DNA of 64,000 nucleotides from Fodinibacter sp038258215. GTDB taxonomy: Bacteria > Actinomycetota > Actinomycetes > Actinomycetales > Dermatophilaceae. This document shows, in pieces, positions 53,497-61,260 of this stretch. The position numbers were made by a program, and so were the translations under genes. Position 1 is the first letter of the stretch, and each line of letters opens with the position of its first letter. The notes below the pieces were generated by a model, which did not search any database, was not told where the DNA came from, and saw only the letters and a program-made list of their open reading frames with translations. The stretch is taken from assembly GCA_038258215.1 (NCBI GenBank), contig JBBSQC010000005.1, forward strand, positions 70,979-134,978, read 5' to 3'.

Positions 53497-54357
53497 ATGA
53501 CCCCGAGTATTGAGGGCCGACTGCGCGCGGCGAGCAGTAGCGAGGACTCCGACGACCTCGTCGATTTGGGTTGCCAACTTGCGGAGATGGACCGCTTGTC
53601 CGATGCCGAGATGTGTTTTCGTCGCGCCGCGGGCTTGGGGTCGGTGGTGGCCTCGTTCAACCTGGGCAACTCCTTGGCCGAGCAGGAACGCTGGCTGGAA
53701 GCGGCAGCCGCCTACGAGGTGGCCTTGCAAGGCGGTGAGACCGATGCCTGGCTCAATCTGGGGCTAGTGTTGCACGAGCTCGGTGACCTCGCGGGTGAGA
53801 TACGCGCCTTTGAGCACGCGGACGCCGCTGGCGACAGGGAGGGCACACTCGCGCTGGCGTTCGCGTTGCGAGCGTTTGGTGAGCGCGACGCCGCACTCTC
53901 CACAGCCCAGCGAGCAGCCGCTGCTGGCAACGTGACCGCGGCGGCTGTGGTGGCCTGCTGGCAGTGGTGCTCGTCTCTCGACCCCGCTCTGGAACCGGCC
54001 CTGCGGGCGGGCGCGGATCACTTCCCAGCCGCTCGATCTGATCTCGCAGACCTGTTGAAGACGACCGGCCGCGTGGACGAGGCGCGGCAGGTCCTCGAGC
54101 TCGGGATGAAGCTGGGCGAGGTGGAGAGCGCCATCCCCTTGGGCAACATGTACGCCGAGTTGGGCGACGAGAACGCCGCTGAGGCTTCCTACAGGTTCGG
54201 CACAACCAAGGGCGATGCCCACTCCCACCACAACCTGGCGGTGCTGCTCGAGGAGCGCGGAGACGCGGCAGGAGCAAAAGAGCACTTCCGACTCGCGATC
54301 GAGGGCGGCGACAGGTTGTCCGTCGACGCACTGCGCGAACTCCTCGAGGAGAAATAG
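53497..54357 (+). CDS. TPR/Sel1-like repeat protein
   Basis: 286 residues from ATG 53497 ('MTPSIEGRLRAASSSEDSDD'). Repeats of ~34 residues run through the chain: 'DLVDLGCQLAEMDRLSDAEMCFRRAAGLG', 'ASFNLGNSLAEQERWLEAAAAYEVALQGG', 'AWLNLGLVLHELGDLAGEIRAF', and, near the end, 'AHSHHNLAVLLEERGDAAGA'. No signal peptide. A scaffold for protein contacts is expected; partner unknown. Confidence 0.75.
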   Translation: MTPSIEGRLRAASSSEDSDDLVDLGCQLAEMDRLSDAEMCFRRAAGLGSVVASFNLGNSLAEQERWLEAAAAYEVALQGGETDAWLNLGLVLHELGDLAGEIRAFEHADAAGDREGTLALAFALRAFGERDAALSTAQRAAAAGNVTAAAVVACWQWCSSLDPALEPALRAGADHFPAARSDLADLLKTTGRVDEARQVLELGMKLGEVESAIPLGNMYAELGDENAAEASYRFGTTKGDAHSHHNLAVLLEERGDAAGAKEHFRLAIEGGDRLSVDALRELLEEK

Positions 54358-54478
54358 CAGTTGGTCCCTGCGCGAGTAGCCCGGAGACCAACTCGCGCTG
54401 CGTCGGATCCCAAGCACGCCCGTCGGCCGCCGGCCATTGCTCGCGAAGAGCGGCAGATCCGTGTGATTGACGGTCTGC

Positions 54479-54880
54479 TCAGCGATGAGTTCTGAGCAGC
54501 TCGATGGTGCAGGTGGGCCCGGCCGCGCGGGCCATTCGTTGGTCGCCGGTGAGCAGGGTCGCACCTAGGGCTTCGGCCAGTGCGACGTAGGCGGCGTCGT
54601 AGGTGGTCAGGTTGTCCCGCAGTTCCCAACACCGGCCCAGCAAGGGGAGGTGAGAGGCCCGGTGCATCGGCACCACTGCCAGGTCGGTCAGCGCCAAGCC
54701 CGCCCTGCGGGTGTCGAGCAGCCCCGCACGGTTCTGACGACGCAGCACGGAGGCCACCTCGAGGTCCACCAGTTCCAGCGCGGCCAGCGCCTCGCCGCGG
54801 AGCCGAGCTCGGGCGGCGTCTCCGTCCGGGCCGTCGTCGGCCAGCGCGACAGACAGGACGCTGGCATCAACGACGAGCAC
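54479..54880 (-). CDS. vapC: VapC-type PIN toxin
   Basis: 133 residues from GTG 54880, overlapping vapB by 14 bases. PIN acidic residues are in place: 'LVVDASVLSVALADD' (D5), 'LELVDLEVASVLRRQNRAGL' (Glu), 'NLTTYDAAYVALAEALG' (Asp) and 'LLTGDQRMARAAG' (Asp). VapC toxins are Mg-dependent endoribonucleases, often cutting tRNA. Intact and with an intact antitoxin. Confidence 0.88.
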   Translation of the reverse strand: MLVVDASVLSVALADDGPDGDAARARLRGEALAALELVDLEVASVLRRQNRAGLLDTRRAGLALTDLAVVPMHRASHLPLLGRCWELRDNLTTYDAAYVALAEALGATLLTGDQRMARAAGPTCTIELLRTHR

Positions 54881-55097
54881 GGTCCCCCTGAAGTGTGCTC
54901 ACTGCGTCCTTGAGTGCGACCGAGCCGCCGGAGCGTCCGCCGGCCCGGTCGAGAACCTCCTCCAGCGTCGGCTGGCTGGCTTCGGCGATCAGCCGAGAGC
55001 GCAGGTACTCCTGCAGCGACTGGTGCGCAGCGGCGGCTCGCTGGCGCAACACCGCGTGGGTGCGCTCGGGCACGTCCTTGATTTGAACACTGGGCAT
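54867..55097 (-). CDS. vapB: VapB-type RHH antitoxin
   Basis: 76 residues from ATG 55097. 'MPSVQIKDVPERTHAVLRQR' and 'AAAAHQSLQEYLRSRLIAEA' form the ribbon-helix-helix; the C-terminal ~30 residues would wrap the toxin. Two TGGCGCCA palindromes begin at its start codon and are the likely self-operator. Confidence 0.87.
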   Translation of the reverse strand: MPSVQIKDVPERTHAVLRQRAAAAHQSLQEYLRSRLIAEASQPTLEEVLDRAGGRSGGSVALKDAVSTLQGDRARR

Positions 55098-55115
55098 GGC
55101 GCCATTATGGCGCCA
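55097..55115. promoter_or_regulatory. vapBC operator candidate
   Basis: Two copies of the perfect palindrome TGGCGCCA (55097-55104 and 55108-55115) separated by TTA, giving both direct and inverted symmetry. It spans the vapB start, matching how RHH antitoxins repress their own operon. Confidence 0.6.
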
Positions 55116-55194
55116 AGAGCGCCACGCTGCAACCATCCGCGATTTGACACTACCGGCGGCAGTAGCGGAAGTCTTCGTGTGGCCAGCGCGAGGG

Positions 55195-55494
55195 TCAGGG
55201 AGCCGGCGCGGTCCTGTCGAACGGCCAGCCTGATCGACGCCACCCGATCCGCAAAGACCACACGACGAAGTGGTCCACACCAACCTGCCGCCGCCGCCGT
55301 GCGGCATGAAACTCGGCCTCGTCCTTCCGAGCGAAGACGTCAACACCGACCGGGTCGAGTTCCACAAGAGGCTCCGGGCTCCCGGATGGCGCTTGCATCA
55401 TGGCGTAAACCTCGTCACCGGGTTCGCCCCACACCTCATGGGTCTCCCATCGGACCTCGGCGCGTGACCCGACCTCGAGCACCTCGCGTTCCAT
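55195..55494 (-). CDS. Hypothetical small protein
   Basis: 99 residues from ATG 55494 ('MEREVLEVGSRAEVRWETHE'). Acidic first half and a basic/aromatic end ('AARRRRQVGVDHFVVWSLRI'). No motif recognised. Placed between vapB and decayed DNA; could be a remnant. Confidence 0.4.
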   Translation of the reverse strand: MEREVLEVGSRAEVRWETHEVWGEPGDEVYAMMQAPSGSPEPLVELDPVGVDVFARKDEAEFHAARRRRQVGVDHFVVWSLRIGWRRSGWPFDRTAPAP

Positions 55495-55610
55495 GGCCCC
55501 GGGCTTCAGCCTCGGTTCGGCAGACTGCGACCAGCGGCTCGGAAGATGCCGAATTGGTGCGCGCGTACACCAGGCGGACCACAGCGCCGGGTCCGTCCGC
55601 GGGCTTGTTA

Positions 55611-55853
55611 CTACCCACCACAAAAAAGCGAATCAGCCGTGTGACAAACGCGGGCATAGTACGTGCGGCCTCCGTAAACAATTGTGCCACTGAGCGTTGC
55701 GTACCAACCGGTCTCTTCTTTGCCCCTACAGAAGTCCCCGGCGGCGGTCCTTTGGGCGTACGCCGCTAGACCGCTGTTGCCGCCAGTCAGACTGGGGCCC
55801 GCCTTCCGATCCTCCTGCTCCACTTGTCGATCCTCGTCCACGTCGTCATTCAA
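55611..55853 (-). CDS. Doubtful small ORF, possible secreted fragment
   Basis: 80 residues. The second half, 'TGWYATLSGTIVYGGRTYYA' followed by 'RVCHTADSLFCGG', looks protein-like with three Cys, but third-position G+C is near 50%, unlike the neighbours. No ribosome site. May be foreign or a gene fragment. Confidence 0.25.
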   Translation of the reverse strand: MNDDVDEDRQVEQEDRKAGPSLTGGNSGLAAYAQRTAAGDFCRGKEETGWYATLSGTIVYGGRTYYARVCHTADSLFCGG

Positions 55854-55922
55854 GCAGCAGGGCCTTCAGGGGCCCCGACCGCGGCCTCGCCGTCCGCGGC
55901 ACGTCCGGTAAACGCACAACGC

Positions 55923-56018
55923 TGGCTGTGTGCATGTGAATGAAGCGCGTTTGCGCATGAAAACGGAGCGCACTTGGACTTGGCCCGTCGAGGAGCTGCG
56001 CACGGGGAGCAGGCGCGG
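55923..56018. repeat. Dispersed repeat, copy B
   Basis: Direct-orientation partner of 39272-39367, sharing AAACGGAGCGCACTTGGA and most flanking positions. It lacks the CCAAGT that frames copy A on the left, but keeps CACTTGG. Confidence 0.65.
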
Positions 56019-56309
56019 TCATCCAGTCTCGCGGTGTGTCAGATACTCGCCCGCCAGTCACCGGGCCGCCCTCCGGACGGCGATTGCGGAACACTCCCAT
56101 GGGTGCGCGCCGGCGGACCTTTGGGGATTCCGTTGAGGTTCGGCATGCACTCCTGGATCGGAAGTGATGAAGCCTAGGGGTGGGCTTGACCGGGCTTGCG
56201 CTTGGCAGGGCACCATGGACGGCACTTCGGTGGGCAAGCGAGTCGCGGCGTTTGCCAGTTGTCGCAAACGACCGAGTTCCGAGGGTTGCGCCGGTCTCAG
56301 ACGTTCCGA

Positions 56310-57233
56310 TCAGTCGTATACCCGCTCGCCGTCGTGATGCGCGTCGAACGCGGCGAGCACGTCTGAGGGCACTTCGCTGACGACCTCGCTGAGCACGGTG
56401 TCGACTCGATAGCTCAAGGTGGGGTCGGACTCACGCTCGCCGATCACTCGCGCTGTCTGCTTGTCTATCGTTACTGCTTTGCGCACAATCAACCGCTGCC
56501 ACCAAGCCTGGTGAGACACCTCGACGGCCGCACGTCCATCGACCTCAGCGTCGTCGACGCTGACTCCATCCACGTCGGAAAGCACCTCCAGCGCGGCACT
56601 CAACGTCTGCGGCGGCAAGAAGTTTGACCTAGCAAGATCAGTGATCGCTACGAACATCGCTTCGTCGTGGGAGTTCGAGCCCGAGACATTCTCGTCTAGG
56701 TATGCGGCCAACTCCGGCGCAGAGTCAGGCAGCGACGCGGCGAACTGAGGAGTCGGACCGCTGAACGAGTTTGGCTCCAGATCGGCGGCCGGAAACTCCT
56801 GATACTCCGTCCAACCCGCCGACGGACGGGTGTCGATGGCCAGTACGTCGCCCTCCCAGCTCACCCACTGCTCGCGGTTCGTGTCAAGAGTCTCGCCGTC
56901 GCCGAAGATCCGACTGTTCTCCTGCACTTCCTCAGTCTTCATGTGCAAGAAGGTGCCGGGCGCCAACTGCGGGCCCAATTGGACGGAGGCCGCGGCGGCG
57001 AGCTCGGTCAAGGCCTGTGCGCTCGAGTCGCCCAGCGAGCTCACGATCGGAAATACGCCGAGCCCGACCACCGCGGCGACCGCTCGCCACGGCGTACGCC
57101 TACGCGCTCCGGATCGCGTCGAGCGTGAGCGGATCTTGGCCAGAGCCAGGTCGCAGTCAGAGGCGGGCCAGGCCGTCTCGAGATCGTCGTCGGTAGGTCG
57201 GGCAGCGGTCAGTCGCTGCATCAGGTCAGGCAT
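56310..57233 (-). CDS. CU044_5270-like protein, sigma-factor partner
   Basis: 307 residues from ATG 57233, overlapping the sigma stop by one base (TGATG). 'MPDLMQRLTAARPTDDDLET' and a single membrane helix ('TPWRAVAAVVGLGVFPIVSS', ~45-65) precede a large outer domain with 'TFLHMKTEEVQE', 'REQWVSWEGDVLAID' and 'VEVSHQAWWQRLIVRKAVTIDKQT'. This is the CU044_5270 type found directly after ECF sigma genes. No classic zinc anti-sigma HxxxCxxC motif is visible, so inhibition of the sigma factor is inferred from position only. Confidence 0.72.
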   Translation of the reverse strand: MPDLMQRLTAARPTDDDLETAWPASDCDLALAKIRSRSTRSGARRRTPWRAVAAVVGLGVFPIVSSLGDSSAQALTELAAAASVQLGPQLAPGTFLHMKTEEVQENSRIFGDGETLDTNREQWVSWEGDVLAIDTRPSAGWTEYQEFPAADLEPNSFSGPTPQFAASLPDSAPELAAYLDENVSGSNSHDEAMFVAITDLARSNFLPPQTLSAALEVLSDVDGVSVDDAEVDGRAAVEVSHQAWWQRLIVRKAVTIDKQTARVIGERESDPTLSYRVDTVLSEVVSEVPSDVLAAFDAHHDGERVYD

Positions 57234-57778
57234 CAGTACTCCTTTGAAGTCGCGACCCGCAACGGGGTCGAGTCGGTGTTGAGGGCGGCAGCGAGACGAT
57301 TGCGGGCGCGATGCAGACGCACCCCGAACGCATTCTCGGAACAACCGAGGACACGGGCCGCCTGGCCCGATGTGAGTCCCTCCCACGCAACGAGGAGCAA
57401 TGCTTCCCTGTCTGCCTCGCTCAGCGCGGCCAGTGCGTCAACGCAGGAATCGCGCTCGACCAGCTGCTCCTCAGGAGACGCTCCGCCCGCGGTATGCCAC
57501 AGGTCGCGAACGGCCTGCGCCCAATGCTGATCCCGAGTCGCCGCACGTCGGCGATGGTTAGCGGCCAGCTTGCGCACCGTCACCACAAGCCAGGCGAAGG
57601 CCTCTCCGGACTCGCCAGGGACGTCGTCGATCCGCCGGAGCGCAACAAGGTAGGCCTCGGCAACAAGGTCTTCGGCGTCGGCCGCATCCGCGTGACGTCG
57701 CGCATATGCATGCAGGCGGCGTGCGTGGGCGCCCCAGAGCTCCTCAAGCCTCTGATCGCCGTCATCGATTACTCTCAC
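57233..57778 (-). CDS. ECF RNA polymerase sigma factor
   Basis: 181 residues from GTG 57778. Region 2 is 'LHAYARRHADAADAEDLVAEAYLVALRRID' and 'FAWLVVTVRKLAANHRRRAA'; region 4 is 'LAALSEADREALLLVAWEGL' followed by 'TSGQAARVLGCSENAFGVRLHRARNRL'. It would direct transcription in response to a signal, probably through the membrane partner encoded next. Confidence 0.87.
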   Translation of the reverse strand: MRVIDDGDQRLEELWGAHARRLHAYARRHADAADAEDLVAEAYLVALRRIDDVPGESGEAFAWLVVTVRKLAANHRRRAATRDQHWAQAVRDLWHTAGGASPEEQLVERDSCVDALAALSEADREALLLVAWEGLTSGQAARVLGCSENAFGVRLHRARNRLAAALNTDSTPLRVATSKEY

Positions 57779-58258
57779 ATCCTTGTTATGTCGCCACCTG
57801 CGTCGTTATTACACCCGGCCGCCTGCGACGTACTTCCACGAGAGGTCCTCGGCCGTTGCGCGCCGCCCAAGACTCGACGTCGACGAGGACGACCATCCCC
57901 TACGCTGCGACGATTCCAACATGGGGATCCGCACAAGCATGCTCCTCATGCCGATCGGCTTCCGGGACGGACCCTCGGACCACCTTTTGTCCCGGCCATG
58001 GCTCCCAACCGAACTTCGCGGGCCGGTCGGCTGTCGCCCGCTTCTCTGACATGGCAAGACGGGTCAATCGCGACGTCCGACTCTCGGCATGAGCGCGAGG
58101 TTTGGCAACTGAAGCACGCCATTCTCGCCGACAGAACACCGCAACCTAGTGTTGACAGCCACAAGACGCTGCAGCTGAAGCCCTACAGAATCCGTTGGAT
58201 ACCTCGGCCCACGTTGCCACTTCGGCCAGAACCGTCGACTGACGCGCCCTCCGGTGAG
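57779..58258. other. 480-bp gap without a supported gene
   Basis: Between the sigma factor start and the end of the HTH-repeat gene. ORFs on both strands lack coding bias. The part near 57779-57840 is AT-richer and should contain the sigma-operon promoter. An isolated TTGACA at 58154 has no good -10 or downstream gene. Confidence 0.4.
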
Positions 58259-58984
58259 TTAACTCAGCCCATTCGCGCTCTCACCGCCGCTGTGGGCTTG
58301 AGTCCGGTGTTGCCCTACGGATCGGCAGTGAGCTCCACAGTCGGGACAAGTCACCCAGACGGGGTCTTGCAGCCAGGTCTCGATGGTGCGTCTCAACCAC
58401 ACGCGCCGGCCAGTGGCGGTCACGAAATCTGGTTCAGGGGGCAGCCCTTGGCGGGCCCACCGCGTCGCGGTGGGCCCGCTAACGCCCGCCAGCTCGGCGA
58501 TCCCACATACACCGACCACCCCGTCAGGGATTTGCGGCCCGCGGGAACGGAAGGGTCCGTGGGGTGCGGTCAGCCTGCGGATCTTTGCCGCGCTCGCCCC
58601 GTACTCCTGGGCCAGCGACTCCACAGAGACCCGGGCGCGTCTGCTTTCCACCCACGCCTCAACGGTCTGCTCTGAGGGGAAGGGCCCGTGGTCCTTCGTC
58701 ACTCGACTCACGACCTGGTGCGGCACGCCCTCACGCTCCGCGATCGCCGTCGTGGAAACGCCTCGTCGACGAGCCTCAAGCCACAAACGACCCCGCGCAT
58801 CAATAACCTCATCGTCCACTTGCCGCCGGCCGAGCTGCTGAGTGGGTCGCGGGAACGGCCCATACGCCTTCGTCGCTTGCGCCACCACGTACGCGCTGAC
58901 CCCATCACGGGCACCGATGACGGCGCATGACTCCCCCGCCCGCCGGCGGGTGAGCCAGCCAAGTGAGCGGTACTGCTCTGCCAT
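58259..58984 (-). CDS. Multi-HTH 'HGPFP-repeat' protein with zinc finger
   Basis: 241 residues from ATG 58984 ('MAEQYRSLGWLTRRRAGESC'). Three HTH-like modules end in GPFP/GPFR: 'VSAYVVAQATKAYGPFP' (~45), 'VPHQVVSRVTKDHGPFP' (~95) and 'ASAAKIRRLTAPHGPFR' (~135). An excisionase-like wHTH follows ('VVGVCGIAELAGVSGPTATR', 'LPPEPDFVTATGRRVWLRRT'), then 'CPDCGAHCRSVGQHRTQAH', a CxxC...HxxxxH zinc finger. The frameshifted paralogue at 49.4 kb has the same plan without the finger. Likely a DNA-binding protein of the mobile element; target unknown. Confidence 0.7.
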   Translation of the reverse strand: MAEQYRSLGWLTRRRAGESCAVIGARDGVSAYVVAQATKAYGPFPRPTQQLGRRQVDDEVIDARGRLWLEARRRGVSTTAIAEREGVPHQVVSRVTKDHGPFPSEQTVEAWVESRRARVSVESLAQEYGASAAKIRRLTAPHGPFRSRGPQIPDGVVGVCGIAELAGVSGPTATRWARQGLPPEPDFVTATGRRVWLRRTIETWLQDPVWVTCPDCGAHCRSVGQHRTQAHSGGESANGLS

Positions 58985-59009
58985 GAGCCAGGACGCTACC
59001 GTCGGCTGG

Positions 59010-59270
59010 CTACGGGAGCTGGTCCGGCGAGGGCTCGGCCCGCTCCACGACGGGTGTCCCCCGGCTCTCGTCCTGCTTGACGTCCTCGATCTCGCCGACC
59101 AGGCGTTCGCGCTCATCGGCGTCCAGCTCGACCCCTGCCTCGTCCATGCCCAGGTCCAGCTCAGACTCAATATCGGAGCGGTTGCCGCTGTAGTGGTAGC
59201 AGGTCACCCGGTCAACGACGTTCTGCGCGCCTTCGGTGGCGTCGTCACGCTCATCTTGTGTCGCGTCCAT
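59010..59270 (-). CDS. Small acidic protein
   Basis: 86 residues from ATG 59270, with AGGAGG 8 nt upstream. 'MDATQDERDDATEGAQNVVD' then 'RVTCYHYSGNRSDIESELDL' and 'AGVELDADERERLVGEIEDV'; very acidic, soluble. No motif recognised. It precedes the HTH-repeat gene on the same strand by 25 bp, so the two may be co-transcribed. Confidence 0.6.
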   Translation of the reverse strand: MDATQDERDDATEGAQNVVDRVTCYHYSGNRSDIESELDLGMDEAGVELDADERERLVGEIEDVKQDESRGTPVVERAEPSPDQLP

Positions 59271-59579
59271 CGCACTGCCCTCCTGGTTGTCCGGAACGGA
59301 TGGGAACAACCGTGCCACGAGTTGCTTCAGGGAAGGGCGCGCGCCCCCAGCTACACCCAAACTCGGTCGCTAACACCCACCCGGGTGCATTGACGGTGGG
59401 GTGAGCTCGTGCCTTGCTCTCCTCCCCCGGGGTGTCTTCCATCTTCGAGGTGAGCGGCGGCCCAGGTGGTGAGGACGCGCCGGGCCGGCTCCGGCAGTGG
59501 TTATCCACCGACGAGGCGCCCGCTATGGGTGTCCACAGATCGCCAGACGGCACCGCGCCCAACCCCGCAGGACACAGGA

Positions 59580-59608
59580 TTGATCTATTCAGTTCGGTTG
59601 TCTAACAG
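59580..59608 (+). promoter_or_regulatory. Candidate promoter of the parB-like gene
   Basis: TTGATC (59580-59585), 17 bp, TAACAG (59603-59608), 14 bp before the ATG at 59623. GGGGAG serves as ribosome site. Confidence 0.4.
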
Positions 59609-59622
59609 GGGAGTTGAGCACC

Positions 59623-61155
59623 ATGAGCAGCAGCGCACGCAGCATCACCCGCGAGGTCGGGTCCACGTACCGGGTCGAGGCGGGGTCGTTGGTGATCGGG
59701 ACGAACGTCCGCACCGACACCCACCCCAAGGCCAAGGAGTTCGCCGCCTCGATCAAGGCCCGTGGGGTGTTGGAGCCGGTCACGGTGTGGGCCGAGGACG
59801 ACGGGACGCTGGTGGTCTACCGGGGGCAGCGGCGCACCCTCGCGGCGGTGAAGGTCGGCACCCCCGACGGGTTGGTCCCGGTCCACGTCGTGGCCAAGCC
59901 CGCTGATGCGGACCGGATCACCGACCAGCTGATCGAGAACGTGCACCGGGCCGCGATGCACGCCAGCGAGGAGCGGGACGCCATCGAGCAGCTGGCCCTG
60001 CTCGGGGTCAGCGCCGCGCAGATCGCCAAGCGCACCGCGCTCCCCCGCCCCAACATTGACGCCGCCCTGGTCGTCGCCGCCAACGAGGGTGCCCGCGCCC
60101 GGATGGACGAAGGCGCACTCACGTTGGAGCAGGCGGCGATCTTCGCGGAGTTCGATCACGACCCCCGCGCCGTGGAGCAGCTGGAGCAGGCCCTGTCCTG
60201 GGGTCGCAGCCTGGAGCACACCGCCCAGCGGTTGCGGGACGACGCCACCGAAGCCGCCGTGCTGGCCGGGGAGGCCGACCGGCTCCGCGAGGAGGGCGTG
60301 CCGGTGCTCGACCCCTCAGAGGTCCCCAGCGGGATGTACGGGCTGCGGTTGGACAACCTCGTCACCGACGCCGGGGAGGAGGTCGAGCGGGAGACGTGGG
60401 CGAGCATCCCCGGCGCTGCGGTCGTGCTGTCCACCGAGTTCGCCTACGACGACGAGGACGCCGACGACGAGGGCGACGACGAGGGCGACGACGAGGGCGA
60501 GCAGGAGGGCGCCGAGCCGCGAACGGTGATCGTGCAGACGTGGATCTGCCTCGACCCTGCCGCCGCTGGTCTGCGCCCCCGCTGGGGTGCCCACTCCCCC
60601 ACCACCACCACCGCCGCCCCCAGCGAAGCGCAGGCGCAGGCGTCGGCCGACGCCAAGGCCGAGGAGCGGCGCACGGTGCTGGCCAACAACAAGGCGTGGC
60701 GCTCAGCCCAGGTGGTTCGCCGGGAGTGGCTGGCCGGGTTCATCACCCGCAGGTGCGTTCCGGTCGGGGCGGAGGCGCTGATCTGTGAGGCGGTCCTGAC
60801 CGGCGCGCACAGCCTCGACAAGGCGATGGGCGAGCGGCACCCGCTGCTGCGGACCCTGCTCGGCCAAGGCGAAGAACCCGCCAACGCCGCAGGCTCCGGC
60901 ACCTGCGCCCGCCTCGCCGCGACCGCGAGCACCCCCAAGGCCGCGACGATCCGCACCCTCGCCGCCGTCCTCGCCGCGTGGGAGGCCAGCACCGACGTGC
61001 ACACCTGGCGCAACCCCACCGCGTGGGACGCCCGGGTGCTCGCAGCGATGACCGGGTGGGGCTACCAGCCCAGCGAGGTCGAGCAGCTCCTCACCCCCAC
61101 CACCGACGCGGACGCCGACGCCGGTATCGACACAGACGCGACGGACGCGGCCTGA
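59623..61155 (+). CDS. ParB/Srx-fold plasmid protein
   Basis: 510 residues from ATG 59623. A ParB N-terminal nuclease-like domain (~15-110) has 'NVRTDTHPKAKEFAASIKAR', 'VLEPVTVWAEDDGTLVVYRG', 'QRRTLAAVKVG' and 'VPVHVVAK...ITDQLIENVHRAAMHASEERD', the ParB box I/II pattern. A KorB-like HTH follows ('LLGVSAAQIAKRTALPRPNI'). The middle has a Asp/Glu/Gly run coded by short tandem repeats, and the C-terminal ~200 residues are helical without known motif. No parA is in the window, so this may be a regulator or nuclease rather than a partition protein. Confidence 0.8.
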   Translation: MSSSARSITREVGSTYRVEAGSLVIGTNVRTDTHPKAKEFAASIKARGVLEPVTVWAEDDGTLVVYRGQRRTLAAVKVGTPDGLVPVHVVAKPADADRITDQLIENVHRAAMHASEERDAIEQLALLGVSAAQIAKRTALPRPNIDAALVVAANEGARARMDEGALTLEQAAIFAEFDHDPRAVEQLEQALSWGRSLEHTAQRLRDDATEAAVLAGEADRLREEGVPVLDPSEVPSGMYGLRLDNLVTDAGEEVERETWASIPGAAVVLSTEFAYDDEDADDEGDDEGDDEGEQEGAEPRTVIVQTWICLDPAAAGLRPRWGAHSPTTTTAAPSEAQAQASADAKAEERRTVLANNKAWRSAQVVRREWLAGFITRRCVPVGAEALICEAVLTGAHSLDKAMGERHPLLRTLLGQGEEPANAAGSGTCARLAATASTPKAATIRTLAAVLAAWEASTDVHTWRNPTAWDARVLAAMTGWGYQPSEVEQLLTPTTDADADAGIDTDATDAA

Positions 61156-61168
61156 CCGTCCCCACCAC

Positions 61169-61212
61169 TTCCGGCCGGGGAGCCGACCACCTCCCCGGTT
61201 CCCCGGCCGGAA
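61169..61212. terminator. Hairpin between parB-like and DUF932 genes
   Basis: TTCCGGCCGGGG (61169-61180) and CCCCGGCCGGAA (61201-61212) form a perfect 12-bp stem, with an inner alternative GGGGAG/CTCCCC pairing. It could end or attenuate the parB-like transcript. Confidence 0.55.
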
Positions 61213-61260
61213 CCCCGCCAACCACCGACCAGCAGTCACGACCGAAGGAGCACACCGAGC

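Larger units (their letters stand above)
55495..56309. other. Low-coding stretch with repeat copy B
   Basis: About 815 bases with mixed composition and little codon bias. One short minus-strand ORF (55611-55853) is listed separately as doubtful. Copy B of the dispersed repeat is at 55923-56018. The remainder shows no recognisable gene and looks like degraded mobile DNA. Confidence 0.5.

Noticed and set aside
39272..56018. The two ~96-bp repeats as attachment sites of a 16.6-kb island
   Set aside because: They are too diverged for att duplicates and the conjugation genes continue past the right copy.
58154..58190. TTGACA as a promoter
   Set aside because: No suitable -10 at 16-18 bp and no plus-strand gene follows for 1.4 kb.
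60463..60505. Short tandem GACGAGGGC units as iterons
   Set aside because: They are in frame within the parB-like gene and encode its acidic linker.
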